Notes under the pieces: model-generated
Databases searched by the model: none
Seen by the model: only the letters and a program-made list of their open reading frames with translations
What the model was told of the DNA's origin: nothing
In this document: positions 1 through 12,589 of the stretch, piece by piece
Position numbering within the stretch: the stretch's first letter is position 1
Layout of the letters: the number at the start of each line of letters is the position of its first letter
Assembly (NCBI GenBank): GCA_963978905.1
Contig: OZ022259.1
Coordinates: 9,734,001-9,798,000, forward strand
Length of the DNA: 64,000 nucleotides
DNA from: Trichostrongylus colubriformis
Taxonomy: Eukaryota > Nematoda > Chromadorea > Rhabditida > Trichostrongylidae
Direction of reading: 5' to 3'
Translations under genes and position numbers: made by a program

Positions 1-3000
1 AGTAATCTCTCATTCGCTCCTCGAGGGATATCTAAAATTTCGGAGCACAATATTTTGTATTAGCGCTCGGCATAGGCGGGCGCGCGATGACTCACGTGGC
101 AGACATATGAAAAGACGTGCGGTCGCCAATGTTTTAATCCATCTCTCCCCATGTTTGTACCATTTTCGAACCGAGCGAACAATTTTCGACTTGGACCGGC
201 CGTTTCAGAGCACGCTCCGCTCACGCTGGGCTGGCTTTGACATGGTTCATGCGCGCTCTTACTTCTTTTCCCATGCCCTAGCCATCCCAAACTTGTCCCC
301 AGACTTTGGCTGTTTTTCGTGTCATGTCTAATTTCGTGACAGGCCGACAGTCGCACGGACCTACAGACGGACGAAGCTTTTTATATATGGTAGTGATCAT
401 CTATATGGACTTTTCCTCATGCTTCCTGAAGCATAAGGAAAAGTAGCAAATATTCGAAACAACAACAGTATATCACACGACATTGCAGTTGATGGGAAGA
501 TTAAATAATTTAGAGGAACCGGAAGGGGGTCCGAAACAAGAGGAAGATGCAAATAAATTAGCATTTTGTAATGAACACTCAGGGTTAGAAGCGATAGTAG
601 GCGAAAAAAACCCGGACTCAAAAGCGCGACGCTGCGGTGTGTATTCGCATCCCATTCGCATCCAGCGCATCCATTCCGAGTTGTCCGCTGCAGGAGACGG
701 GCCGTGGGCCAACTTTAGTTGTAGCACCTGACTCCCAGCCAGGGTCAGGCGTCCAGATGAGGAAAATTTTCAAAAAATACGACCCCCCCCCCCAAAAAAA
801 AAAAGGGGGTCTCAATACGCCCCCCTCTGTTACGTCTGTTATTGTTATTTTTCACTTTGCTACAATCTGTTGCATATCAATAAGTGCAGTCTCGGTCAGT
901 ACAGTCGCAAGAGGTGCGACTGTAGCAGTAAGATAACAGTACATGTACTAGTACATGACTCTGAACAAGGAACTTATCCAAAGGTCTTGCAACAAAGATA
1001 GAATGTTTGATGGACAGCTGTTTGATGTTTGATCTGAAGCGGGCATCATCGGCTTTTAATTTCGTTTCGGCGACGTGCGACGCGGCGATCACGATGGAGC
1101 GCGGTATCTTCCCCATACTAAATTCCAACATTTTGGAAATGCTTCAAACTTTACCTAGAGCCCATCTTTCGAACAGCTGTAAACTATTTTCCTAATAACT
1201 CCCTTAGACCTATCTATTGGCCAATCGCTTGCTCCAATGGTTGCATAGTTCTCGATATGGGTTTTTTGATGAGGATTTGATGAGGAAAATTTTGAAGTGT
1301 TTCACGGAAATGGCCATAACTTCCTTCAAACTTAACCATATGAGTTCGTTTTGGTGAAGCAGGGTCTGCTAGGTTGTCGCTTTCGAATTACTACCTGAGC
1401 TATGCCATATCTTTAAACGAAACGAAGGAAGTTATTTTAAGAGAAACCTGATGAGGATTTGATGAGGAAAATTTCGAAGTGTTTCACGGAGATGGCTATA
1501 ACTTCCTTCAAACTTAACCATATGAGTTGGTTTTGGTGAAGCAGGGTCTGCTAGGTTGTCGCTTTCGAATGACTACCTGAGCTATGCCATATCTTCAAAA
1601 CAAAGCAAGAAAAATTCAAAAAAGCCAGTTGAGGAAAGCTTTTTTTCGTCGAATTTGCGAGATCTTCCCACGAATCTTCCCAAAAATCGATTCATTGTCA
1701 CTGAAATTTTTCCAGTATGCATCCTTCGCTCTCGGAGGCCTAGTTGGAAGGCGAGAAGCGTCGGTCAGCTTTTCTGTGGGATGCGCCATGCATGAGGATT
1801 TCATCCACATTCCCGATGAATACAAACGTTTTTTCGGTCCGCATAGTGGCCGCCAACACTAGATTACGTACTTGCGATCGTAGTAAGATATGCAAAAAAA
1901 ATCATATAAGCTAATTTTTGTTTTCATCCCATTGTTTTTTGAGTGTCCATCCACGGTGGTATCCGTTGATAGATATCGCTTTTCGCGGGCCATCGGTGAT
2001 TTTCGGAAGTGTCCCTGTACGTGGTTCCGGTGTTAGAGGACCAGCGAAAGGGCTATTGGCGTTGACCGGTTTCGTTGCGGATTGCGCCATGCATGAGGTT
2101 TCCATGACGATTAACTTAAACTGGTTTCGGCTTCGCACCCCACCATTCAGTATTATCATTTCTCCCCTCACACTTTAGACCCTCAGCCTGAGAAATTCTG
2201 TTGATCACTGCCTACCTCAACTTTTACGACCCCCCCCCCCTCTTAACGAACCAAATACGACCCCCCTCGTTGAGGATTCCTCAACGGAGGCTTGACCCTG
2301 CTCCCAGCGCAGTGGAGTGGCCATTCCCAACTACATTAGCATTTATGTAAGTACATCTAGAAACAATGTACCTTTAAGAAAGAACAAAGTAAAAAGTAAA
2401 GGAATACAAATTTATGATAGAAACATCTTCTTTTGGCACCATGCCAAGGCGTCAAATTGGCGAGTTTGTGCAATGGCGGCCACCTAAACTCGTCCACACT
2501 ACGTATGTTCTACCGTAAACCAAAATTAGCCCCTTCTGGTGTCTTTAAATGGACATTGAGTTTTCGTTTCGCAGCGCTAGACTGAAGCGGTCACATGGAC
2601 GAGTCGTCCCAGGAAAACTCGCACTGGACTTCTTCGTGTTGCAAATCTAGGCGGCAGCCTATTATACAGTGCTGCTAATGCAGCTGGAGAGGTCATCTTT
2701 CCACTGTCGTCTTTCACCTGATACTATCCCACAATCATAAATTTGCATACTCGTGCGTGTATTTTTGCATCGGCCTCAGTGGAGAAAGAAAGGTTGTGTT
2801 TTTCAAGGCTTAGGCAAAAGTTGCCACAGCGATAAGGTCCCGTTACAATACTAGCTCTGCATAGCGGCACTGAACGACACCAGCTGTAACGATGCCATAT
2901 TCGTGATAAGCACCCTAAACATCCTTCGTGGGTCAAGTTTCGGCGATTCTGGTGATTATTGTTGCACTAATTTGGTGCAGTTGCTCCAAATTGGCGCCAA

Positions 3001-3400
3001 CGTCAAAAAAGGGGGTCATATTTGGGATTAGTCTCTATATAACCCCTGAGGGCAATGTTTCAGCGAAAATTCAGACATAATCGTGATGTCTGAGGTTGAA
3101 TAGTGTTGTTAATTTACTGGAGAAAAGGAACAGTATAATTGTCCTGTTTGAAAATAATAACTGCTTTTCAGATATTGTTCACTGGTTACTTTTGGCGTGC
3201 ACTGAAGTCCATCTCATAAGTCACCATGGTAGGTGCCAAAATAGAAATCATTTCAACTATGAACCCTTTTGCAATACTGGTTGCAGTGGCTAGAACTCTC
3301 ACTTGCGCAGAGTCTTCACGTGTCCTACATTCCTTTGCGATTGTTTTCATTACTTTCCCGTTACAGATGATCTCCTAAGACGATTCCATATAGTATCACC
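1..3400. other. Gene-poor 5' region with repeat debris
   Basis: I see no convincing exon here. Open frames are short, overlap on both strands and lack coherent splice signals. The stretch holds poly-C/poly-A tracts (about 779-805, 2229-2240), a degenerate copy on the minus strand of a dispersed repeat (about 60-335, related to those near 24.4 kb and 30.85-31.29 kb), a direct repeat (separate entry), and around 2700-2760 a block resembling the one near 51.19 kb. Confidence 0.6.
1268..1603. repeat. Two-copy direct repeat, period about 182 bp
   Basis: The stretch from 1268 is repeated from 1450 with few differences. Both copies run from GATGAGGATTTGATGAGG through to GAGCTATGCCATATCTT, about 150 bp each, separated by about 30 bp. 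It carries no coding signal and looks like a local duplication. Confidence 0.85.
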
Positions 3401-3406
3401 CGATCA

Positions 3407-3419
3407 TGCTTAATTGCAG
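3407..3419 (+). promoter_or_regulatory. Likely spliced-leader trans-splice acceptor of henn-1
   Basis: A pyrimidine/A-T-rich stretch ending TTAATTGCAG lies nine nucleotides before the ATG at 3429. In nematodes an acceptor this close to the start codon, with no matching upstream donor, usually receives a spliced leader. The alternative is a cis-spliced 5' UTR exon further upstream. Confidence 0.5.
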
Positions 3420-3428
3420 GAAGAATCG

Positions 3429-6400
3429 ATGGGCTGTCACTTCTCGGATGACGGCTGGCCATTGCAGTACGATTTCGTGAGTATCGAATTTTCACTCTGC
3501 AGTTCATTTATTCTCAAAGGGACATTTCTGACTTGCATAAAGTGATGTAAAAATGTGAGGTGAAAGTGGTTTGATAAGTGTTCTCGATCGGATTGATGTG
3601 TTCTACAGCCATCGTGTTTAAATGTAATGAACTTTACTGATTCAATAGTTTAGATCAACTTATTTTGCGATCAATTGCTGCTAGATCATTTTTCGCCTAG
3701 TTGCAGTCATTCGCAAAGTGAGGTGATACAATTTAGCATTACTGCTCCTTTAAAAATTATTTTCAAGGACCGAATACTGCACAGTTATGAAGTAATATAT
3801 GAAGAAGTGGAAAGAAATCCAGTGGAAGTGAAAGTGGAGGAAGCTCCTGTTCATATGGTATCATAGATTTTGTAAATTTAAAATCCCATTTGGCAATCTC
3901 AGTGGAGATTATCGTTCTCACTTAGTATTCAAATCAAAGGGAGTCCCGGAATGTTCTATATCTAATCACTCCTTATTACAATTACAGTACGATTACGACG
4001 AAGTGATCAGTAAGCCGAGATTCTTCACACCTCCTCTTCAGTATCAGCGTAATGCGTTCGTGCGCGATATTTTGTATGGCTACATGGAGGAATCTGGTGA
4101 GAAAATTCGGAAGGTGTGTCTGAAAAAGCTCGCTCGTCATTGATTCCCATTTTCATCACTTCTTTGCAGTTGGCTGTACTTGGCTGTGGATCTCTGTCAT
4201 TAGAAAGATTCTTAATCGCACTAATGGGCAGCATGGGCATTGAAAGAGTGATGTCCGTAGACATCGATGAAACGGAAATTGCAAAAGGATTGAAATTACT
4301 GAAGTGAGGTAGTAGACCATCAGTCATTGGTCTTCGTCTTTTCCAAGATTATTTGATTTTCTTAACAGAAACAGCAACGCACAGAATTAAACTAATAATC
4401 ACGAGCGAATGCCTGGGGAAAAGAGCTCGCGGGTCATTGCGTAGACAAAGAGATTTTGGTACTGTAGCGCCACTTCACGCGTAATGATCTCTTTTGGGCC
4501 AGGCAGTTCTTCTACCCGTATCAATGCTACTTCTTTCATTGACTGAGCAAAATTCATATTGTAGAGTGGTACGATGCTATGTTTGTACTATATACACGAT
4601 TTACCGTTTTTCGCTTTCACCTAGAAATACAGTTGACGGTCCCCATCAGCTTCTTTTGGAAGTAAAACGTAAATTTTTCAGTATAGCAGAGCACCAAAAC
4701 GAAAATGTAGTCTGCAATTCAAACTCACTACCTGTACTACTTGACGTGTATAAAGGTAATTCTGCCTGAAATTTCGTTATTTTTATCTCTATGTAGAGGT
4801 AATTCTTTCAGAAATTTCGATATTTTATTTCTGAGTCTGAAATATTTCTTAAAATAGTGTTTAAGGAGACATACTCGAATATGATGAACGGCTAGCTGGT
4901 GCTGGTTGTGTGTGCTCAACCGAAGTGTAGGTATTTTCAGATTCGTAATGTTATTCCAGGATTGGAGTCCAGCCGAATAGTGTGTCGAATAATGTTTAAA
5001 TGTTTATTATAAGCAAAAGTCAACACAATAATTGCAGTAACGTCGGATCCGACCATAAATAACAAAACATGAATACACTTAAGGAAAGTAACTGAGATAG
5101 ATGTAAAAAAGGTATGGCGTGGTCTTACTGTGCAGTACCTATGGACCTTAGGTCATATCCCTAGGTCCCCGGACTTGGCACCGTCACAGCAACATATCCT
5201 ATGGGTTGTCTGGAGACGTTTTCTCGCAGCTCTGTCAACGGGAAGCTAGAGTACCTTAGACTCGATTCAATAATATAAATATAATTTTCATTATTACATA
5301 TTTCACACATTTATACATATTTGGAACCTAATTTCCTTCATGAGAGCCCTAAAAGGAATGAGCGCTTCCACTGCGTTGCGTTCGTATTGACTTCGGCCAC
5401 GTTTTCTGCGATGGCAGCTCCTGAAATCCTTATTGAAGGGCGAACTTGATGTATTCGGTCGCGAGGACAGCCGATGTCCTCTGAGAGCTCAACGGTATCC
5501 TTCCGTTTCACGGTGTCCGTTTCACGGTGCAGATGACACTGGCAGAATCAGGGCTGCGCTATGTTGCCGAAGTGTTGCAGAGCAGAATTTCTTTCTGCGC
5601 TTTGCGTGAAATGACGTCCGATCACCAAGTTTATTTCGTTCGATATATTGAACGGCGCACCAACTATATTGCGCTGCGATTTCGGAGGTAGGATGCATCG
5701 AATTCTCTGCTTGACAGTAGGCGTTGTGCTATGGTTTTCTCAGTAAGATCGCGGGTGTAAGTCGACTGCTTCAGCCCGGCCCTGGTCGTCCTGTGGTCCA
5801 AGAAGTGCGATCGATTAAGATCCTCTTGAAACGGCTTTAACCAATAGAAACCAAGTTTTTCCACCGTAGTAGATCAGAATACTATTCTGAGGAGATAATT
5901 ATAAGCCAGTCGAATATTTTTCAGAGGTATGAGATAGTTATGGAACGGCATGTTATACCCGATAAAAAAATTCATTCGCTCCTGACTTCCTTTATTCATG
6001 ATATTTTTCTCTTGGCGGCTTTTGTAAAAAGTAACATAATTGAGTGGTCAATATTTGGATCTCAGATTGTCGCACCTCCTTAATTACTGTTTCGCAAATT
6101 ACGCGAAACAGTAATCAAGGAGATGCGAAGGAGGCCATTCGTACCACTTTATACACACCCTCGACGGCTACTCTGCCGCATGGGATCGAAACGCATCGGG
6201 ACGGGGTCGCGATAATCACTCAAACGTGGCTTTCTGACGCGCTTTCCATTTCATTTACAGAGAACATTTTTTACCATTTTTCATATAACGCCTAATGGTA
6301 TCTTCACTTTAGCATCGAACACATTCCAAAGGAGGATGCGACGCGATATGTGAAGTTTGTACTATCACAAATCCATCCTCAGCTGTTCATAGTTTCCACA

Positions 6401-8553
6401 CCAAATCATGAATACAACAAAGCGTTTGGCTTACAAGAAGGGCAGTTCCGCCATGGAGATCATAAGTTCGAGTTCACACGGCAGCAATTTAAGAATTGGT
6501 GAAAATTTTATAATTTTTAGCTATTAGTTTTTATTGTTCACTCGAAGACTTCTTCGTAGATTTTTCAGGTTGTATGAAATCTTAAGTGATGTTGCGAGAG
6601 ATTACGAGTATGCGGTCAAATATGTTGGTAACGTCCAAGGTGATCAATTCTCTTACCGTATCCCATTCGAGTTTCCGAGCTAATGAATACTGTGGGAATT
6701 GATTTTCTTTCGAACTAAGGTTATGCTCATCTCGGAGGTGCAACGCAGTTTGGAATTATACGGCGTAGAAGGAATGAGATTATCACGATGCCGCCTCATA
6801 TCAGTTCAAGATCTTATAAAAAGGTAGGGTTCGTTATTTTTCATCTTTTAGATGTTTCACATGAAAACATTGCTGTTTCGAAAGGACTCTTTTGCATGAT
6901 TGTTAAGGCTGGAGATGTAGTACTGAAGAATTCATTTTATCCTTTGGAGCGAGAAAAGGTGAAACAGGCGTTCATTTTGTGGTTGGAACAGAATCCGCTT
7001 CTGCATCAGGATTTGATTAAGGTTGTTTCTTTCGCTTGAAAAGCCAATAAAACATTCACGAAAACGCTTTAGAGCTACACTAGTGAATTTTGGCGAGTAT
7101 GTTTGACGGCCATTATGGATAACATCGAACTTCCTGAACAACTAAAGAAGGGCCTCAAGAAGAACGCGGTGGTGTAAGTTGAACCAATCTGATTCCATAA
7201 GAAGACACTGAGTGGGGTAATTTGGCCGGTCGTTGTATCTGAAATAGGAAGAGTTAAAAATAAGAAGCGCCGTAAAGGAGAAGGAACGAAGTGAAGCGGC
7301 CCTCCCTCTGAGAAAAGAGACCACTCCCCACAGCTGATTGTTGTCATGAAGTTGTTTTCACGCCCGCAGTAACTTAATCAACTCACCTCAGTTGCGGTTG
7401 TCGCCCACTCTCCAGCCATTGTTCGCCGACGGCTTAGGGGCATCCTTTGCTGATGTTGTGCCAGCGACCTATATATGCTCATTTTATTCACAAATGAGTC
7501 CAACAAATAGAAATGATTAGATTGTTTTGCAAATTTACCCAATTGGGAGCCCTTCTACACATTATAAATTCCACAACTGTGTGACAGATCTCTTGTTCCC
7601 TCGCTGATCGGTTCAGTGATTTATTTTAGCAATTTCTAATATAAATCACTGCTACTGTTCCTATTTCACTTACCCTAGGAGAGGGAGCGGTAGACAGCGC
7701 TGTCAGTTGAGTGAGCTCACCGAGAATGCTAACAAGGAAGGCCCATCAGGTCATGGTGAACTTATACAGAACGTTTTTTGCATTTTATGGAGTCACCTAC
7801 ATGAAACAAAACACCGGTCTCAAATTCGGCTTGGCCCTGGAGGGGTCAGAAAATGGGTGACCAAAGTTGCTCAGAAAGAACAGTTTTGACCAGTTTCTGC
7901 AATGCTTTCCAGCTGCGGCGTTCAGTACATGCATATGAGAAGACTGTCTTCAAACCTAACTAAAAACTACTGCGAACTGGTTCAAAAATGTATAATCAGT
8001 TATGGTAACTGCTAAACGAAGGAAGGCGAACGAACGACTGCACAGGTCATCGTTCCTGCTGTGGTTCGATGGCGGATTGGATAGTGGTAAAAGTGGCATT
8101 GGAACAGTGGCGCGGGGTTTTATGGTTCAACTCCTTCCGACGTTTACGCTTTTGCATTTCCTTGATTTTCTTTGTCCAGCGCTAAACTGTTTGCACACAT
8201 GCATAATGACTGCAATTTTCGTTGCTGGTGCATCAAGGTGACCACATTTACATAGTGACTAATGTTGCTACCATCCTGTACGCTGCTGTGATCTAAGCTA
8301 AATGTATTGCTCTGACAGTGATCGATATCTCTTTTGATAAAATCAAATAATAGCTTATGTGAAATGTGAAGGGAAAAGAAAGCGCTCGAAACATTTCATC
8401 ATGTCAGAGGAAAGAAAATTTAGAGATGTGCTGCGATTCCAATGCAATGGGCGAGTGGTTTACGAGACTCGTGATGGCGAAGTTTACTTAAACATCCCAC
8501 ATAATGTGACAAAAGAAGAACTCATCGAAATTATGACTTCAAAAAGTTCATAA
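3429..8553 (+). CDS. henn-1: HEN1-family small-RNA 2'-O-methyltransferase (13 exons)
   Basis: Proposed join: 3429-3476, 3768-3857, 3988-4113, 4170-4303, 4625-4755, 4866-4926, 6313-6498, 6569-6639, 6720-6823, 6908-7021, 7073-7173, 7679-7749, 8354-8553. This gives 478 residues and all splice phases agree. HEN1 enzymes methylate the 2'-OH of the 3'-terminal nucleotide of piRNAs and some siRNAs, protecting them from tailing and decay. The SAM-binding motif VLGCGS is at residues 91-96 and VDID at 118-121. GDILEYDERL at 177-186 is followed by EVIEH at 196-200, whose E196, E199 and H200 match the HEN1 metal ligands; the fourth is H247 in GDHKFEFTR. The order of motifs and their spacing are those of the HEN1 catalytic domain, and the length is close to the C. 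elegans protein. Least certain: the first exon, the acceptor at 6908 (6929 would also keep frame), and the last two exons, which are placed by phase agreement only. The exon 6 donor at 4927 was chosen because it restores the EVIEH motif across a 1.39 kb intron. Confidence 0.88.
6070..6128. repeat. 26-bp inverted repeat in the long henn-1 intron
   Basis: Two 26-nt arms (6070-6095 and 6103-6128) are complementary with two mismatches around a 7-nt loop. It lies in the 4927-6312 intron, about 185 nt before the acceptor. It could be a tiny MITE remnant. Confidence 0.8.
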
Positions 8554-9565
8554 GTATTTTACAAGTATTTTACAGTCTATGTAGACATTTTTCCTTCACT
8601 TGTTTTTGACTGAAGTTTTCATCTTTTGAAGGTGAGATGCTTGTGCTCCTATGTCTAATATTTGCGTGAAACCAGTATTTTTATCGTAATCGTTGTTATG
8701 TTATTTTCGGTTTTTATTAGCCACGTCTTTTGAAGGCCAACTTGCTTATTTTTTTTCAGGTGCCATTTTGTTACAGAACTTTTTTATCTAACTACTTAGT
8801 TTTGCTGCCGAAATGTTGTGTTTTACCGATCCTCAAACTAGGGGCTTGTTTTAGAGGTAACGTGACTGATGAGTTGTATGTAACTACTTCTGTAAATGGA
8901 GCTTTTATGCGAAGTTTTACGTGTCTGTTTTGATGTCGTTACACTTTTCGAAATATCTTGTTATGTGCGTCATTATTGCAATCATACTGCGAAGTAAATC
9001 CTATATTGCATTTTATATATATGTGTTTGCCTTGTTTCCGGAATATCCTTTCATGATCATCTTCAGTAGAGAGTCAGTAAAAGTGACCAAGTTATGTCAC
9101 AAGCGTGGATCGTACCGAGTCAGCTGGTTGATTCATGCGGGATCGTCGTTCTTCTGAAAAACTACGGTGAAGAGCATGTACTTTCTGACATTGTCTGAAA
9201 ATTTATGCAAGTATTATGCAGCACGGTTCGAGTAGACAGGGCATGTCGTGTCTCGTTGGTTCTCAGTACCGAATATGGTGCTTACAAATTCGTACTAGAT
9301 TTTCTGCACAGACTAGAAACTAGGGAAAGTCAGTATAGTGGGTTGTTGTATTGAACATATCTGATGTAAGTGGAACCTCGTGTAAAAGTGACGATTTTGT
9401 CATTGTAAGAGTCGAAGACGAATTTTCATGATAATAGTTCAGCTAGAGCACATCACTGCGAGGAACATAAGGGGAGCTAGGAGAGTCGCGTGGTGTTGAG
9501 TTCGGGGGTGACTCTCCTGCCCCCTATTTTACGCGTTATGGTTCTGGGACTCAACTACATTCGAC
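8554..9565. other. Downstream of henn-1, no further gene seen
   Basis: This should hold the henn-1 3' UTR, but I found no AATAAA close to the stop codon. The two AT-rich open frames (8730-8933, 8921-9157) have no start context, splice structure or recognisable motif. Confidence 0.5.
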
Positions 9566-9569
9566 TCCC

Positions 9570-10085
9570 TTAAAGACAGTGTTAGGGGTAATGTGGGTGG
9601 TAAGAAATCCCAAAAGGAGGCATTTAGTGAAGAACTACGGGTCTGAAAGGCCTATGCATGGCGAAACCCCCCGCGGAAGGCGCCCCCTTGAGCTGTGGCG
9701 GAGGCGGCCTCGTCAGGACAAGCCGCCTTGGTTTAGGACAGTGGTATGGGAATGAGAGGGATTCAGCAAATGCTTACAGACAGCCCGCCTCCAGGCGACG
9801 TGATTAGTGGTTGGTCACGGTGAGGTTGGTGAAGGATATCGGCAGGATTGAAAGTATCGCAGCGCGCTTTCTCACTTTTAGCTCGAAGCTCACCACATGA
9901 AAATAGATGCTGTCGCAGTTCCGAACATCCCTTCATGTTTACGTCTTGGTGATGCCAATGGAAAACCTATGCGGACTGCACGCCTCCGGACGGAAAGGTA
10001 TCCGCGCCTAGATTAAACGGTGGATAGGGGTCCTATTTCTCGAGTTTTTGGCCACTGCCATCCGTTTTTTCCGATTTCGACGTCG
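9570..10085 (+). mobile_element. MITE family J, copy 1 (right end eroded)
   Basis: It begins TTAAAGACAG and runs parallel to the copy at 44275-44834. Shared landmarks include AAATAGATGCTGTCG and the CCTATTTCTCG block. The left end matches the family terminus; similarity fades after about 10085. A third copy lies inverted at 14625-15200. Confidence 0.75.
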
Positions 10086-10627
10086 CAACAAGACGTTGAC
10101 TCTCTCTTACTCTCATACGATAAACATATTGCTTACTCCCTCTTTCTTACGCCTCGCATTCGTTACATAAAAACCACTGAACCACTATAATAGTCACTGA
10201 TCCGTTACTGAGCTCGATCCTCGAAGGGTCTCCGAACGCTCTGAGAGCAGAGTCATATAATCGATTTGATACTGATACTCCTTTGCACTTGTTCTTTGAT
10301 TCGCCAATTCTCTTACTGTCTCGAAGTAGGGATAAACAGGACATTACCAAGGTGATCCACAATCATGAAGGAGTTTAAATATGAACTGGGCTAGGCAGGT
10401 GATATAACCAAATGGTGTTGCTATCGCAGTAAGCGGAGCATTCAACCGTGGACGGTGTTTCTGCCGAAACCTAGCTAGGAAAAGTAGTTACTTCTCCCTC
10501 CACTAAGGGATAGGCGAAAATCTACGCTCAAGTGTGCGGATTGTGCAGAGTTCTATCCTCAGGGTGCCTAGGTGTGCTACGTTTCACAATATGCCCCCTC
10601 CCACCCACCCCCCCCCCCCGCGCCCCC

Positions 10628-10863
10628 GGGGTGTACGCTTACGTCAGGATTTCGCACCGCCATGTCGCAAGCGAAGCAATGCGGACGAGCTAAAGGCGTC
10701 ATGTTGTTGGGTCCCGAATCGATTACAAGTCAGCTGAGTTTCGCTCCCCTAACATTACTAGGTAATCGTTCTGAGACCCAATTTCCCGATGCGCATAGCT
10801 CGTACACACTGTGTCGCACGCCGCTCGTGGCCGTGCGAAATCCTGACATAAGGGTACACACCC
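10628..10863. mobile_element. MITE family A, copy 1
   Basis: Terminal inverted repeats of about 27 bp (10628-10656 and 10833-10863) share the core CAGGATTTCGCAC / GTGCGAAATCCTG. The interior shares ATGTTGTTGGGTCCC with the copy at 21458-21685, which lies in opposite orientation. No coding capacity. Confidence 0.85.
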
Positions 10864-11120
10864 CCACCCTCCATTCCCCCTCACATTACTACTCTTCCTG
10901 TTGCGATTCACCCAAATAGTACTTCATAATGGCAATGCGTCAGATCATGCGTAGAACTAAGATAACAAAGAAGATGAACTCGATCAGGATCCGAAATAGG
11001 TTAAAATGGAAAGGGAAAAACTTCAAGATTGAAACGGAATGCTCGAATTCTGGAAGCCAACAAGACTGTAGTGGCACCACTTGCTCATCGTTTGTTTCGA
11101 AGCCCCTGAGCTATCCATTT

Positions 11121-11300
11121 TTATACTACGGCATGCAACCCACCTTCTAGAGCTTCGCGTTTCTTTCTTCTATTAATGCGATCCCTATCGATAATGTCTT
11201 GTTTAACAATAATATAGTAGATCGAGTAAAAGAAGAATATAGTCAGTAGTGCTGTTAGTAATTTTTGAATGGCAACGATCAGACGCATTTGGACGGCCAT
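11121..11300 (-). CDS. Possible 59-aa single-pass membrane protein
   Basis: Minus-strand frame from ATG at 11300 to TAA at 11121. Residues about 17-33 (LLTALLTIFFFYSIYYI) form a plausible transmembrane helix, followed by a highly charged tail rich in Arg, Lys and Asp. Reading toward the start, TTCTCTTCAG lies about 30 nt upstream of the ATG and could be a trans-splice acceptor. I do not recognise the protein. A 73-codon frame on the other strand (10929-11150) overlaps its 3' end and looks less protein-like. It could be a chance frame. Confidence 0.35.
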   Translation of the reverse strand: MAVQMRLIVAIQKLLTALLTIFFFYSIYYIIVKQDIIDRDRINRRKKREALEGGLHAVV

Positions 11301-11386
11301 TCTTCGGAGGAAGTCAGTAAGCAATGATTACCTGAAGAGAATTAATTTTTATACATTATGATTAGCTGTGATATCATTGATTGCAG

Positions 11387-11535
11387 CTGGGTGAATATTT
11401 TGCGGATAACCTCTTCCACATTCAGTATCCATCAGTTGCTAACGGGCCTCTCCCATCCTGGCCCTCAACGTATGGCCACAATATTCCCATCCCATCACAT
11501 CGGTACTGCCCATCTAGCCACCTTTAGCGATAACT
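11387..11535 (+). other. Possible orphan terminal exon
   Basis: After the acceptor-like TTGATTGCAG the frame starting CTG GGT GAA stays open to a TAG, encoding a Pro/Ser/His-rich tail of under 50 residues. No upstream exon partner and no polyadenylation signal were found, so this is only a candidate. Confidence 0.15.
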
Positions 11536-11552
11536 GAGCGAGCTAATATTTA

Positions 11553-12240
11553 CAGGGGGTGCAAAAAAAAAGTAATTTTAATCACGGCGCACATACGCCA
11601 AGTAAACAAAGCATAGGGAAACGAAACAGGTAAAAGTATTGGAGCAAATATTCCCGAAATGTTCCTTCAGAAACAGGAGCAAGCTGAGACTCACTACTTT
11701 CACCTTAATTAAAATACGGAGCCTTCAGTCGACGCGGTCGGGCTTCGGAGCACCTACGGTATCAAGGTCCGCTTTAAACAGTACAGCCAGGTTCCTTTGT
11801 ACGTCTTTTGTAGGAAGCCTCTTACGAATTGGCCCTTTGCTTCATAGATACCACAGAGTCCTTGCTACTAGGACAACGGGGTGCGAGCAGATATGACAGC
11901 GAACCGCTTCGCGGCGTTTCACTCGCGGCGCCACCAGTACGACTTGCCGTATCGATTGCCCTTGGGAGGCAGCCGAGCGTGACTGCGTCACGTCTGCGCT
12001 TCCACTCATGCCACACTGCCTCGCTTGAAGGCTGCCATGCCCTGCCACTGGCACTCGCACCCGCCGCGCAGCTCGCCGCGGGCAGCCACGCGATTCGCTG
12101 TCATATCTGCCCACACCCCGGACAACGCTGCCATGATCCGAAGTTTCAATTCTCATACCTCAAACCCCTCCGAACAATTTTCTGTGGTAATGGCACGTAT
12201 TGGTTTTTGGAACGGTTGTGTTTTTGTGACGGTTTGAAGA
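11553..12240 (-). mobile_element. Tc1/mariner-type MITE family B, copy 1, truncated and interrupted
   Basis: It starts with the family terminus (TACAGGGGGTGC, then an A tract and AGTAATTTT) but continues with the sequence that lies next to the right end in the copies at 28605-29348 and 49587-50258, so it is inverted relative to them. A separate element is inserted at 11878-12119. Similarity stops near 12240 without a second terminus, so the far end is lost. Confidence 0.8.
11878..12119. mobile_element. hAT-like MITE nested in family B
   Basis: This 242-bp element has inverted ends (GCAGATATGACAGCGA at the left, its complement at the right) and starts GGGGTG / ends CACCCC. It is flanked by GGACAAC at 11871-11877 and again at 12120-12126. 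The eighth base can be shared, so the duplication is 7 or 8 bp. The other family B copies show the uninterrupted target, which confirms the insertion. Confidence 0.85.
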
Positions 12241-12589
12241 GCTACTCTCAAAAGGTGTAAGTGAGGGAGCCTATGCGACTTTGCGTCGCATTAATTTGAC
12301 AAACTGTGAACCAGAAAACAGCGAGACCAATTCGTCGGAAAGTTCCAGTCAAGGATTCTTGTATGAGAAAATGACGCTCGCGAACTGTATTTTAATGCAC
12401 GCGACTTCCGCTGAGAATGTGTCGCGGCAGTTCGTACTACATCACCCGCGCTTCTGGATCTTGAGCCACGTTCACGCTTTGAACGAGAAGATCGGAAAAC
12501 GACCACGAATTAATTTTTGGCACTGTTTACCCATGATCACCACCTCGCTAACCGATACCATCGAAAGGGTGATTTTTGGAGAATCTTTC

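Noticed and set aside
11829..12260. 143-codon frame and its antisense partner
   Set aside because: They run across the nested MITE and its GC-rich inverted arms, which create long frames by chance.
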